DNA of 21,672 nucleotides from JACRJW01 sp964359095 (GTDB lineage Bacteria > Patescibacteriota > Patescibacteriia > UBA9934 > GWF2-40-263): positions 1 through 21,672 of the forward strand of contig CAYHRJ010000014.1 in NCBI GenBank assembly GCA_964359095.1, written 5' to 3'. Positions 1 through 7,413 of the stretch are shown in pieces (position 1 is the first letter of the stretch; every line of letters starts with the position of its first letter). The position numbers and the translations under genes are program-made. The notes below the pieces were generated by a model. That model saw only the letters and a list, made by a program, of their open reading frames with translations. It ran no database searches and had not been told where the DNA came from.

Positions 1-220
1 AATTGAATTTGAGGAAGGCTGTCTCTCTGTTCCTGGTGTCACAGGCATTGTTAAGCGTCACAGAGCGATAACGCTGAAAGCTCATGACCGCCACGGAAAG
101 ATTCTCACTATAAAAGCAAAAGGTCTGCTCGCGATTGTCCTCCAACACGAAACCGATCACATCAACGGCATCTTGTTTATCGATAAAGTGATTCGCTACA
201 CAAACCCACCACTCATGTGA
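1..220 (+). CDS. def: Peptide deformylase, C-terminal part (5' end outside window)
   Basis: An open frame from base 2 to a TGA at 218-220 encodes the last 72 residues of peptide deformylase, which removes the formyl group from the N-terminal methionine of new proteins. Two of the three family motifs are visible: EGCLS, whose Cys binds the metal, and QHETDHINGILF, with the HExxH metal site. The first motif (GxGxAAxQ) would lie upstream of the window. The stop overlaps the GTG start of fmt by 4 bp, so the enzymes that add and remove the formyl group are linked in one operon. Identity is secure from the motifs and the neighbour; only the 5' end is missing. Confidence 0.95.
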   Translation, partial: IEFEEGCLSVPGVTGIVKRHRAITLKAHDRHGKILTIKAKGLLAIVLQHETDHINGILFIDKVIRYTNPPLM

Positions 221-1164
221 AGATTGTATTTTTTGGAACCCCGACGTTCTCCATCTTATTTCTTCAAACCCTCATCGATGACCATGATATGGAGGTCGTC
301 GGAGTTGTGTCTCAGCCGGATAAACCTGTGGGACGCGGAGGAGAGATCCAAGCCTCACCGATCAAAACACTTGCTCTCTCTCACAACATTCCCGTCTTCA
401 CTCCAACGTCGCTCAAGACGGATCCTGAGATTCAAAAAAATCTCCGCTATCTGAACGCAGATCTCTTCGTCGTCGTCGCGTATGGAAAACTGATTCCACA
501 ATCGATTCTCGATATTCCTCCACATGGCGTCATCAACGTCCATCCATCTCTTCTACCACACCATCGAGGACCTTCGCCGATGCAATTCTCGATTGCACAA
601 GGCGATGTCTTTACAGGAGTCACGATCATGCTCCTGGACGCTCTCATGGACACAGGACCGATTCTGTCGTTTGAACGAATCGATCTCAGCGCAGAGGAAA
701 CGTATTCAACACTCTCACAAAAAGTACAAACAATAGGATCACGACTTCTCATTGAGACACTCAAACGACATGTTCGTGGCGAGATTATTCCTCTTGCACA
801 AGACGAATCCAAAGCCACAGTCACTCACCTTCTCGATCGAGAAGACGGTCATGTGAACTGGACAGAATCGATGGAGGTCATCGAGCGCAAGTCACGAGCC
901 TACATCGAGTGGCCAGGGCTGTGGTCTGTGTGGACACGATCAGCACAGGAGCAGGTGCGTCTCAAACTCATCTCAATTCGTCCTGCTGATTTTGTCGCCG
1001 ATGATTCTCCAGGATCCGTCACGATCAAAGAAGGCCGTCTGTTTGTCGACTGCGCCGACGGCACCATCGAGATCCTTGAGATCCAGCCTGAAGGCAAATC
1101 AAAAATGAGCGCAAGCGCGTTCATTCAAGGGAATGGAGAAATCAATTTACAGGGACTAAACTGA
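217..1164 (+). CDS. fmt: Methionyl-tRNA formyltransferase
   Basis: Fmt transfers a formyl group from 10-formyl-tetrahydrofolate to Met-tRNAi, making the initiator for bacterial translation. The 315-aa length is normal. The protein begins MKIVFFGTP, as is typical. The catalytic Asn-His-Asp set is visible as N107 and H109 in INVHP and D145 in DTGPI, with the signature SLLPHHRGPSP at about residues 111-121. The C-terminal tRNA-binding domain covers roughly residues 205-315. The start is a GTG at 217 that overlaps the def stop; no SD is visible, so translational coupling to def is likely. A hairpin terminator follows the stop. Confidence 0.97.
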   Translation: MKIVFFGTPTFSILFLQTLIDDHDMEVVGVVSQPDKPVGRGGEIQASPIKTLALSHNIPVFTPTSLKTDPEIQKNLRYLNADLFVVVAYGKLIPQSILDIPPHGVINVHPSLLPHHRGPSPMQFSIAQGDVFTGVTIMLLDALMDTGPILSFERIDLSAEETYSTLSQKVQTIGSRLLIETLKRHVRGEIIPLAQDESKATVTHLLDREDGHVNWTESMEVIERKSRAYIEWPGLWSVWTRSAQEQVRLKLISIRPADFVADDSPGSVTIKEGRLFVDCADGTIEILEIQPEGKSKMSASAFIQGNGEINLQGLN

Positions 1165-1186
1165 GCCCATTGAAATCGTGAGTTGA

Positions 1187-1232
1187 ACAGAAGCGGAGAC
1201 TTTTTCGTATATACGAACTTCTGTCCGTTTTT
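1187..1232 (+). terminator. Probable intrinsic terminator after fmt
   Basis: A 7-bp outer stem, ACAGAAG (1187-1193) with CTTCTGT (1218-1224), encloses a perfect 14-bp palindrome at 1204-1217 and is followed by CCG and five T (1228-1232). The position just after fmt fits a terminator for def-fmt. The palindrome could also be a protein-binding site, because it lies upstream of the next gene's promoter. Confidence 0.55.
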
Positions 1233-1273
1233 CAGAACCAAGTCTGCTTTGATGTGCAGAAAAGCCGCATTGC

Positions 1274-1302
1274 TTGACAAAACGGCTGTTTTTAATTACT
1301 CT
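1274..1302 (+). promoter_or_regulatory. Promoter of the small orphan gene at 1367
   Basis: A perfect -35 TTGACA (1274-1279), a 17-bp spacer and a weaker -10 TACTCT (1297-1302) predict transcription from about 1309 and a leader of about 58 nt before the GTG at 1367. A small stem, AGCCG (1263-1267) with CGGCT (1283-1287) followed by GTTTTT, overlaps the promoter and may be a second weak terminator for the upstream operon. Confidence 0.5.
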
Positions 1303-1366
1303 CAAACAACCATAGCGGGTCTGCTGGGACGACCAGGGACACAACCACCGCGTGGATGGAGTGAAC

Positions 1367-1648
1367 GTGACAACAACAGTCGAGTACATCCTAGGTGAAC
1401 TTCCAGGTCTCGAGGACCTGCGTCTCGCCCGGTCTCAGGTCAAGAGTGAACAAGAACTCGCCTACTGGAAGCTCAGCGCAGAAAAGTGGTTCTTCGCAAG
1501 TGAGATCCTCCGGCAGTTCGATCGACGCCAAGTGCGAGTCGATCTGGGTCACAGGTATCCGATCACCATCGTCGATGAGCATCCAGAACTGAACCTGGGT
1601 GGGTGGGGGCTGGAATTGGGGTCAGGTCTGGCTATCGGCTTTTTGTGA
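1367..1648 (+). CDS. Small protein of unknown function, 3' end altered by transposon insertion
   Basis: This 93-aa product is not recognised. It starts at a GTG at 1367 preceded by GGAG (1358-1361) with 5-nt spacing; GTG codons at 1352 and 1361 are in frame but worse placed. The first 83 or so residues look like a real protein: an amphipathic helical stretch rich in Arg, Lys, Glu, Trp and Phe, then a segment containing VRVDLGHRYP. The last codons, from about 1617, read into the left inverted repeat of the transposon, and the TGA (1646-1648) lies just beyond it. The native C-terminus was therefore probably lost. The gene has its own promoter. An antisense frame at 1391-1582 competes but has no SD. 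Confidence 0.55.
   Translation: MTTTVEYILGELPGLEDLRLARSQVKSEQELAYWKLSAEKWFFASEILRQFDRRQVRVDLGHRYPITIVDEHPELNLGGWGLELGSGLAIGFL
1617..1644 (+). repeat. Left inverted repeat of the Y1 element
   Basis: This 28-bp sequence begins TGGGGTCAGGTCTGG, ends CGGCTTTTT, and is the exact reverse complement of 2530-2557. It contains the TAG stop of the transposase (1632-1634), so the last few transposase codons are part of the repeat. It is also read in the plus frame as the end of the small gene that starts at 1367. Confidence 0.95.
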
Positions 1649-2504
1649 CTACGGTTTGGTTGTAGGTCCCTTTACTGATTTTGCCTACCACCGATTGATC
1701 CAAACCAATATGTCTTGCTATCTCCGAATTTAAATATCCACAACGTATCCTTGCAAGCATGATTGCATCGCCCCGTTCTTCCTTTGTTTTCACATCCGAA
1801 AAAATCTCCTCAAGACTTGGCCTTCCAACGATCCGTTCGTTGCGTGGATGCTCCTTGAGCTCCTCCGACCCGTTTGTTTTCTCCCAGATCCAACTGACAA
1901 ACTGAGGGCTGCCCAATAAAAAACCATTGGTTATATCCTCGTATGGATTTTTAGCGTCTAGCCCCTCTCGGACAAACCGTCGATACTCTTTTTGTGCATC
2001 ACTTTTGCCCTTTGAAAAGTTTGCGAGCACCCAATCCACATGTAACCACTTTGGAACTGTTGTCATTCCAGCAGTCGCTCGGTAACTGCTCCATTTCCAG
2101 TCTTTTGGATGTTCAACGAGACCTGCTCGTACAGCGTTGAGCACAATATAACGAACGATTTCCAATAGATACGTTTCTCTCTCTATAACAAACGCTTTGT
2201 AGCGCCCCTGAAAAAGGTGTCCAACGCGATCATGCGTGACGTTAAACCACTGTGCGTAGTTACCATTTAAATCGCGCATCGCAACTGAAAGGTTTGCGTC
2301 CAGGGTCTCCAAGAGAAGGTGATAGTGGTTGTCCATGAGACAGTAAGCGTGACACAATAGATTGTGGGTCTTGCAGGTGTCAGCGAGCCAAAACAAAAAC
2401 CTTCGACGATCATGATCACCCAGAAAGATATCTTGTTTGGCGTTTCCACGAGCGATGACGTGGTAGAGGGCGCCAGGATATTCAACGCGAAGAGGGCGGG
2501 ACAT
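1632..2504 (-). CDS. REP-associated-type Y1 (IS200-like) transposase
   Basis: A 290-aa HUH-family single-strand transposase. The N-terminus MSRPLRVEYPGALYHVIARG is typical of this group. The metal-binding HUH motif is H60-Y61-H62 in DNHYHLLLE. The likely catalytic tyrosine is Y119, in the conserved block RYIVLNAVRAGL, where the family more often has LNPVRAG. A WSSY motif follows near residue 138. The last 50 or so residues form a helix-turn-helix-like segment (YLNSEIARHIGLDQSVVGKI), probably for DNA binding. The ATG at 2504 has no SD; a -10-like TAAGAT (2513-2518) lies 8 nt upstream. The frame is intact over its full length. Confidence 0.93.
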   Translation of the reverse strand: MSRPLRVEYPGALYHVIARGNAKQDIFLGDHDRRRFLFWLADTCKTHNLLCHAYCLMDNHYHLLLETLDANLSVAMRDLNGNYAQWFNVTHDRVGHLFQGRYKAFVIERETYLLEIVRYIVLNAVRAGLVEHPKDWKWSSYRATAGMTTVPKWLHVDWVLANFSKGKSDAQKEYRRFVREGLDAKNPYEDITNGFLLGSPQFVSWIWEKTNGSEELKEHPRNERIVGRPSLEEIFSDVKTKEERGDAIMLARIRCGYLNSEIARHIGLDQSVVGKISKGTYNQTVVTKSR

Positions 2505-2529
2505 AGTCTAAAATCTTAATGAAAATTTT

Positions 2530-2557
2530 AAAAAGCCGATAGCCAGACCTGACCCCA
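2530..2557 (-). repeat. Right inverted repeat of the Y1 element
   Basis: Exact 28-bp reverse complement of the left repeat, located 26 bp upstream of the transposase ATG. Outside it the sequence changes at once to the end of the O-antigen ligase gene. The AT-rich inner flank (2519-2530) may carry promoter elements for the transposase. Confidence 0.95.
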
Positions 2558-2571
2558 CTCCGCCTTTTCAT

Positions 2572-4092
2572 TTACTGTTCCGATGCCATCACAGGAACTT
2601 CTTTTGAAACAAGAATATTTGGTAAATGGATACCAGCCACAGCCTCGGCTGGTTTTTTTGTTGGGAGGAAAGGAACGAGAAATAATAGATAACCAAGACC
2701 GATGGGATGATTGAGATAGGGCGAAAAGAAATGCGTGGCGAAGATGAAGACGAGGCCGGTCATGAGGCCGAATCCAAGCCAGGCGTGCTCGGTCCAGCGG
2801 TATGCCCATAAACGCTTCAGGAGCTCGTAAGCTGCGTACAAGAACGCGACAGGGCCCAGGATGCCCATCTTGATCCACAATTCAAACCAGCCCCATTCCA
2901 TTGAGGACGTTGTCCAGGAGCCGTCAGGATGAATCTCTCGGACACGTGGATCGTCGGTTGTGAATGTGACAGATGAACCGAAGCCGTGGCCCGTGAGTGG
3001 GTTTTCGAAAATTTTGTTGATCATGGGAGTGAGGAGTTTCCACCTGCTTGAAATCGCGACGTCGTCTGAGTCAGTGGTTCTATCTTTGAGCGTAAGGACG
3101 AGGTCTGATCCTGTCAGGTCTTGTGACGGAAGTGGAAACAGGATCACCGTGCCGATCAGCAGGAGCGACAGAACCAGAACAGACAGACTCATCCCGACGA
3201 ATCGGAGAGATTGGGTGAGTGTTGGTCGTATCTGCTTCCACAAGAGAACAAGGAGAAACGCGATGCTTGGTACAAGTCCAACCCAGAAGCTGCGCGAGAG
3301 CGCCAAAATCACTGTTGCGATGATAAGACTCAGCAGGAGCATCAACCGTCGACGATCTTTTGTAAAAGTGGTAAACGACAACAATAGGAAACCGAAAATA
3401 ATTGAGAAGACTTGGCTCTGGATGAACACGCGGTACACACCGTTTCCCAAACTCGTAATCTCCGCGATACGCAGATCTCGAAAAAAATAATACATGGCTT
3501 GCAACACGCTTTCGCCAAAGTGAGTGAAGACGTAGAGAAGCAAAAGTGAAAGCGAGGAAATCCAGACGGCTCCAGCCGCCAGGACTTGCAGAAGCTCACC
3601 TTTCAATTTTGCATTCCAATGCACGGAGAGAATCGGGAGAAGATAAAGGAGAAACAGGTAGGCGTTTCCATCACCAAACACAAGGAGCGGATTGCGTTCA
3701 AGCACACCGATGATGAGTCCAAGTGCAGTCGCAAGACCAAGTAGGACAAAAATCTGGCCACGCCCATCCTTGAAGGAAGGCTGATAGCGTTTCGTCACAA
3801 AACCGATGAACCATCCAGCCATAACTCCCGCGAACAAGGCCATGCGTAATGACACGGTAAATCCGACAACATCCGTACTCAACAGCATTCCATGAGGATT
3901 TGAGAAAAGCTCTATGAAAACTAGCATCAATCCCCTCTCAAGCCAAACAAACGACAGGATCATTGCACCAACAGTGACGCCAAAAAGCAAAGCTCCCGAA
4001 ATCTCGTTGCCATAACTCAAGAGCGCCAATCCATACAAAATTGCTGTGACGGCAATGGCTTGCCAAAAAGTATTTCCAAAAAACTGCTTCAT
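2572..4092 (-). CDS. O-antigen ligase / Wzy-type polymerase family membrane protein
   Basis: This 506-aa integral membrane protein has about 11-12 hydrophobic segments. The signature of the Wzy_C/WaaL family is in the large extracytoplasmic loop (about residues 320-400): R350-W351, then GHGFG at 368-372 in a segment reading ENPLTGHGFGS. Such proteins join or polymerise undecaprenyl-linked glycans on the outer face of the membrane. It is the last gene of the polysaccharide operon, and its ATG overlaps the GT2 stop by 4 bp. A weak SD-like AGGA lies 10 nt upstream. Whether it acts as ligase or polymerase cannot be decided from sequence. No clear terminator follows; transposon insertion may have displaced it. 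Confidence 0.88.
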   Translation of the reverse strand: MKQFFGNTFWQAIAVTAILYGLALLSYGNEISGALLFGVTVGAMILSFVWLERGLMLVFIELFSNPHGMLLSTDVVGFTVSLRMALFAGVMAGWFIGFVTKRYQPSFKDGRGQIFVLLGLATALGLIIGVLERNPLLVFGDGNAYLFLLYLLPILSVHWNAKLKGELLQVLAAGAVWISSLSLLLLYVFTHFGESVLQAMYYFFRDLRIAEITSLGNGVYRVFIQSQVFSIIFGFLLLSFTTFTKDRRRLMLLLSLIIATVILALSRSFWVGLVPSIAFLLVLLWKQIRPTLTQSLRFVGMSLSVLVLSLLLIGTVILFPLPSQDLTGSDLVLTLKDRTTDSDDVAISSRWKLLTPMINKIFENPLTGHGFGSSVTFTTDDPRVREIHPDGSWTTSSMEWGWFELWIKMGILGPVAFLYAAYELLKRLWAYRWTEHAWLGFGLMTGLVFIFATHFFSPYLNHPIGLGYLLFLVPFLPTKKPAEAVAGIHLPNILVSKEVPVMASEQ

Positions 4093-4796
4093 AATTGGTG
4101 TTTCCTACGGATGATCTCTGCAGCCTCTTCATAGACCATCACGGAGCGTGGAGCCCAACCGATCTGCTTCCACGGAATACGATACATGAATGAAGGCAGC
4201 CAGGTTGAAATGCCGCGACGACCCTGGTCTTGCAAAACGGTGAAGAGGAACGCGTCGACGAATACGCCTGTGTGTCCAGCTTCTAACATCGTAAGCCACA
4301 GATCCCAATCTTGAAAGCGTTTAAGCGCGAGATCAAAGCCTGGAAAGTGTTCGCGACGAATGAGCGACATGGTATTGATGTAGTTGTTCTGTTGAAGAGC
4401 AACAGGATCAAAGTCACGCGAGACAAACCTTCTGTGTCCCCAAATAAAACTTGAGTAAGCGTATGAAGCCTCAGGGTGAACCTCGAGGGTTTTTTGCAAC
4501 TCCTCGAGCATTGTCGGCTCAGCCAAAACATCCGCGTCGCAAAAAAGGAGTAAAGATCCTGTTGATCGCTCAAAGCCAGCCATGCGCGCTGATGGTGCGC
4601 CCTGATTGTCCTGACGAACGATCGTTACCCTACCCTGATACGGAGCGAGTCTCTGCGTTGTGTCGTCCGTGGATCCATCGTCCACCACGATAATCTCATC
4701 AGGGACTCGTGTTTGTCTCAGAAGTGAATCAAGACACACCGCAAGCGTGCGGCCATGTTGGTACGTCGGAATGATGACCGAAATTGCAGGGGTCAT
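4089..4796 (-). CDS. Family 2 glycosyltransferase
   Basis: A 235-aa GT-A-fold enzyme that transfers a sugar from a nucleotide-sugar donor to a growing glycan. The N-terminus ISVIIPTYQHGRTL and the VVDDGSTDDT block bind the nucleotide. The metal-binding DxD is D87-A-D89 in FCDADV. The acceptor-side motif appears as FQDWDLWL. There is no membrane segment, so it is cytosolic or peripheral. Both ends overlap the neighbouring genes by ATGA, which suggests translation coupled to the GT4 upstream and the ligase downstream. Sugar specificity is not readable. Confidence 0.93.
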   Translation of the reverse strand: MTPAISVIIPTYQHGRTLAVCLDSLLRQTRVPDEIIVVDDGSTDDTTQRLAPYQGRVTIVRQDNQGAPSARMAGFERSTGSLLLFCDADVLAEPTMLEELQKTLEVHPEASYAYSSFIWGHRRFVSRDFDPVALQQNNYINTMSLIRREHFPGFDLALKRFQDWDLWLTMLEAGHTGVFVDAFLFTVLQDQGRRGISTWLPSFMYRIPWKQIGWAPRSVMVYEEAAEIIRRKHQL

Positions 4797-5884
4797 AAGT
4801 ACGGCTTTAGCTTTCCAAACTGTTCCTCACAGGTGAATTTCGCAGTCCGATCATAAGCTTCCAATCCTAGCCTGATGCGAAGATTTGTGTTACGTGAAAG
4901 TTCTAAAATCGTTTTTGCGAGGCGTTCATCATCTTGATCTGGCAGAACGATTCCTGTCTCACCATCAACGACAGCCTCGGTTACACCTGTCACGTTGGTA
5001 GTCACAGATGAAACAGCGTATTGAGCGGCCTCCAGAAAAACTAACCCAAACCCTTCCTTGTCAACAGGATCGTTTGCAACAGGCATGACAAACAGATCGG
5101 CTCGCGCATAGAACTGTCCTTTCTGAACGTCGTCTACGCGCCCGTGAAAAACAACATGGTTCTTAAGTCCCAACTCACTCACCATTTGTCTGAGTGTTGC
5201 TTCCTCTGGCCCTTCGCCGACGATCTCGTAAACGAGATTCTCAAGCATGCCCTGTCGGCGCAAGAGAGAAAGAGCTGTGAGGACATGCGCGTGACCTTTG
5301 CGTTTCACAAGTCTTGAAACGGTCAGAAGATGAAAACGACCATCAGGCGCTGGCTTCACGGGAGGAGGCAGTGTGGGTAAACATGGATAGACAACCAGAA
5401 GTTCTGTTACACCAAAAACCGTTGCAACTTCCTGTGCAAGCGCCTCTGAATTTGCAACTACCAGTCTCGCATTCTTAAGGACCTTCGTAGCTAGAGCACG
5501 CTTTCGTGGTGATTGTTGCGCAAGACGCAAATCCATTCCATGCACGAACACGATGTAAGGAGTTTCTGTCTTTTTCATCGCGACCATTGCTGCTGTTCCA
5601 AACGGCAGCACATGACTCGTCAAGATCAGTCGATAGCGATCCTCGTAGCTTTTAAGAATCCTGACCGTCTTGTACCAACGTGGAAAGAACCATTTGAACA
5701 AGAGTGGACTGCGATAGATTGAATACCCAGCGCCCGCATCAAAAGACTGCCAAGCCGCATGTGGCTCACACAGAACCTCCACGTCGTCCTTCAGGTACGT
5801 TGCAAGCAAACTCAAGTAGCGCGCCACGCCTCCATTCATGGGTGGGAAGTCTGGGGTGATGAGAAGGATTTTTTTCTCGTTCAT
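4793..5884 (-). CDS. GT4-family glycosyltransferase (glycosyl transferases group 1)
   Basis: A 363-aa GT-B enzyme. The acceptor domain (about residues 1-170) has the start ITPDFPPMNGGVARYL, typical of GT4 enzymes. The donor domain has LLTVSRLVKRKGH (about 187-199), the GEGP turn (about 233-236) and the EX7E motif E277-E285 in EGFGLVFLE, which contacts the donor sugar nucleotide. It probably adds a sugar to the lipid-linked repeat unit exported by the neighbouring flippase. Its ATG overlaps the flippase stop by 4 bp and no SD is visible. Donor and acceptor are unknown. Confidence 0.94.
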   Translation of the reverse strand: MNEKKILLITPDFPPMNGGVARYLSLLATYLKDDVEVLCEPHAAWQSFDAGAGYSIYRSPLLFKWFFPRWYKTVRILKSYEDRYRLILTSHVLPFGTAAMVAMKKTETPYIVFVHGMDLRLAQQSPRKRALATKVLKNARLVVANSEALAQEVATVFGVTELLVVYPCLPTLPPPVKPAPDGRFHLLTVSRLVKRKGHAHVLTALSLLRRQGMLENLVYEIVGEGPEEATLRQMVSELGLKNHVVFHGRVDDVQKGQFYARADLFVMPVANDPVDKEGFGLVFLEAAQYAVSSVTTNVTGVTEAVVDGETGIVLPDQDDERLAKTILELSRNTNLRIRLGLEAYDRTAKFTCEEQFGKLKPYL

Positions 5885-7320
5885 ACGCGCTGACGAATCA
5901 CGTTCAGAAGAAACACGACATCGTCTTTATGTAACGCTCTTGTGGTCAGCAGTGCGAGGATGTAGACGACCGCTCCTAGTGGCATCACAGCTATCCATCC
6001 GACGATAGGCTTCATCATCTGAACCGAGAGGAGCATCAAGACACCTGAGAAAAAAATCGGTACAAGGGTGATGAGGAGATGTCGGAGACGGTACGTTGGG
6101 AGGATTTTCGGCACAAAAACCATTCCGAGAACGAACATGCAAATGAAGCAGGCAAGTCCGGCTAACGCGGCTCCAAGAATACCAAAACGTGGAATCAGAA
6201 GGATGTTCAAAACGACGTTGATCACCATCGTTGCACCCATGATCGCTGTTTTTGTTGATTGACGACCTGAAGCGTTCAGAAGACTGCCAATCGGGAAATC
6301 AAGAAATATAGGAAGGAGGACAAAAATAAGGACTTGTAAGACAGGTGCAGCTCCTGCGTACTCACGGCCTGTCAATAAGACAACCTCTGGCGCGACAGCC
6401 CACAGACCCAAGACGATCGGGGTTGCCAGCGTTGCCATGTACCACATTCCTCTTAAAAAGATACGCTCGAGCCCTTCAGAATCCTTCCCTACAACGGCGC
6501 TCATGGCCGGATACAACGCAGCGGTAAAGGCGAGTGGTAAAAACTGAAATGCATATGTGAACTTGTAAGCGATCGAATAAATCCCAACCGCTGTTGTATC
6601 GAGAAATTTCGAAATCAAAATAGAGTCGACATACGAATACGTTTTAACAAAAAGCGCGGCGAGTGCAAACGGGATTGCTGCCCAAATGAGTTTTTTTGTC
6701 GCCACTGGCGCCAATGTCGGGACCAGCGCCTGCCTACCAAGTCGCTTGACTATGAAAAAACCGGAAATGGATACGTTTGTAAGCGATCCAGCAACCAGTG
6801 CCATGATCAGCAATGGCAGAGTTGGATGAAGCCACAAGACAAGCCCTCCAACAATTCCCGTGACGACTTGTCCTGTAAAAATCCCAAACGATTCGTATCG
6901 AAGCAATTGAAATCCACGTAGCACGCCATAAAAAAGAAGGTGAACGGCATCTAACGATAAAACGATACAGGCAAGCGTGATGAGGTACCGAAGGTCGGCA
7001 TCGTAGCCAAGTGCCGCTCCTGTGGCAATGGCACCGATGGAAGAGATGACAAGAAGTGGGAGCTTGATTCCAAGAGCCTGCGAGAGTCGCGCAACAGCTT
7101 GTGAAGGATCCTTCGCAACCTCACGAATGACAACAGGCGTCACGCCCATGTCGGCTACGACCGTGAAAATCACCGAAATTGAAATGGCGAGAAAATATTC
7201 CCCTGTTGCCTCAGGCATCATTATACGCGCCACAAACAAAAAGTAGACAAAAGCGATGATCTTTTGTCCAATGGAAGCAAGCGTTAAAAAGGCTGTATTT
7301 CGCGCAACGTGAACAGTCAC
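5881..7320 (-). CDS. Polysaccharide flippase (Wzx / PST family)
   Basis: A 479-aa integral membrane protein with about 12-14 hydrophobic segments, of the MOP superfamily polysaccharide-synthesis group. It opens with the conserved amphipathic first helix (RNTAFLTLASIGQKIIAFVY, residues 7-26). Such proteins flip undecaprenyl-pyrophosphate-linked oligosaccharides across the membrane for the ligase or polymerase encoded at the operon end. Start choice: GTG at 7320; no SD precedes it, and a consensus -10 TATAAT ends only 9 nt upstream, which points to an almost leaderless mRNA. It is the first gene of the operon. The exact lipid-linked substrate is not predictable. Confidence 0.92.
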   Translation of the reverse strand: MTVHVARNTAFLTLASIGQKIIAFVYFLFVARIMMPEATGEYFLAISISVIFTVVADMGVTPVVIREVAKDPSQAVARLSQALGIKLPLLVISSIGAIATGAALGYDADLRYLITLACIVLSLDAVHLLFYGVLRGFQLLRYESFGIFTGQVVTGIVGGLVLWLHPTLPLLIMALVAGSLTNVSISGFFIVKRLGRQALVPTLAPVATKKLIWAAIPFALAALFVKTYSYVDSILISKFLDTTAVGIYSIAYKFTYAFQFLPLAFTAALYPAMSAVVGKDSEGLERIFLRGMWYMATLATPIVLGLWAVAPEVVLLTGREYAGAAPVLQVLIFVLLPIFLDFPIGSLLNASGRQSTKTAIMGATMVINVVLNILLIPRFGILGAALAGLACFICMFVLGMVFVPKILPTYRLRHLLITLVPIFFSGVLMLLSVQMMKPIVGWIAVMPLGAVVYILALLTTRALHKDDVVFLLNVIRQRV

Positions 7321-7329
7321 AGTAAATCT

Positions 7330-7335
7330 ATTATA
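7330..7335 (-). promoter_or_regulatory. -10 box of the polysaccharide operon promoter
   Basis: A perfect TATAAT on the minus strand ends 9 nt before the GTG of the flippase. The expected transcription start is the A of the ACT just before GTG, leaving a leader of about 3 nt. No good -35 is seen at 16-18 bp (TTTTAT at 17 bp), where the region is occupied by the T-rich tail of the preceding terminator. Confidence 0.5.
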
Positions 7336-7346
7336 TCGGGTTTAAT

Positions 7347-7385
7347 GGAATTATAAAACCCGCCGTCGCTTGAAGCTGTGGCGGG
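7347..7385 (-). terminator. Intrinsic terminator after the orphan gene 7414-8319
   Basis: On the minus strand CCCGCC (7380-7385) pairs with GGCGGG (7359-7364), followed by TTTTATAATT. A second compact hairpin, AGCCTGC-TCAT-GCAGGCT (7390-7407), lies between it and the gene's stop codon. Together they separate the orphan gene from the polysaccharide operon. Confidence 0.7.
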
Positions 7386-7413
7386 CCAGAGCCTGCATGA
7401 GCAGGCTGAAACG

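Larger units (their letters stand above)
1617..2557. mobile_element. Y1-transposase element with 28-bp inverted repeat ends (941 bp)
   Basis: A single-gene transposable element is bounded by perfect inverted repeats at 1617-1644 and 2530-2557. It carries one minus-strand HUH/Y1 transposase. No target-site duplication is visible at the outer edges, which agrees with single-strand IS200/IS605-like chemistry, although long perfect terminal inverted repeats are not typical of classical IS200. It lies between a plus-strand small gene, whose end it interrupts, and the last gene of the minus-strand polysaccharide operon, whose stop is only 14 bp beyond the right repeat. The gene appears intact, so the element may be recent or still active. 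Confidence 0.85.

Noticed and set aside
1391..1582. 63-aa minus-strand frame opposite the small orphan gene
   Set aside because: It has no SD, no promoter and no terminator, whereas the plus-strand frame has a TTGACA promoter and a well-spaced GGAG; probably a shadow.
2960..3490. 176-aa plus-strand frame
   Set aside because: It is antisense to the hydrophobic O-antigen ligase gene and is Arg/Ser-rich, as expected for the reverse of membrane-segment codons.
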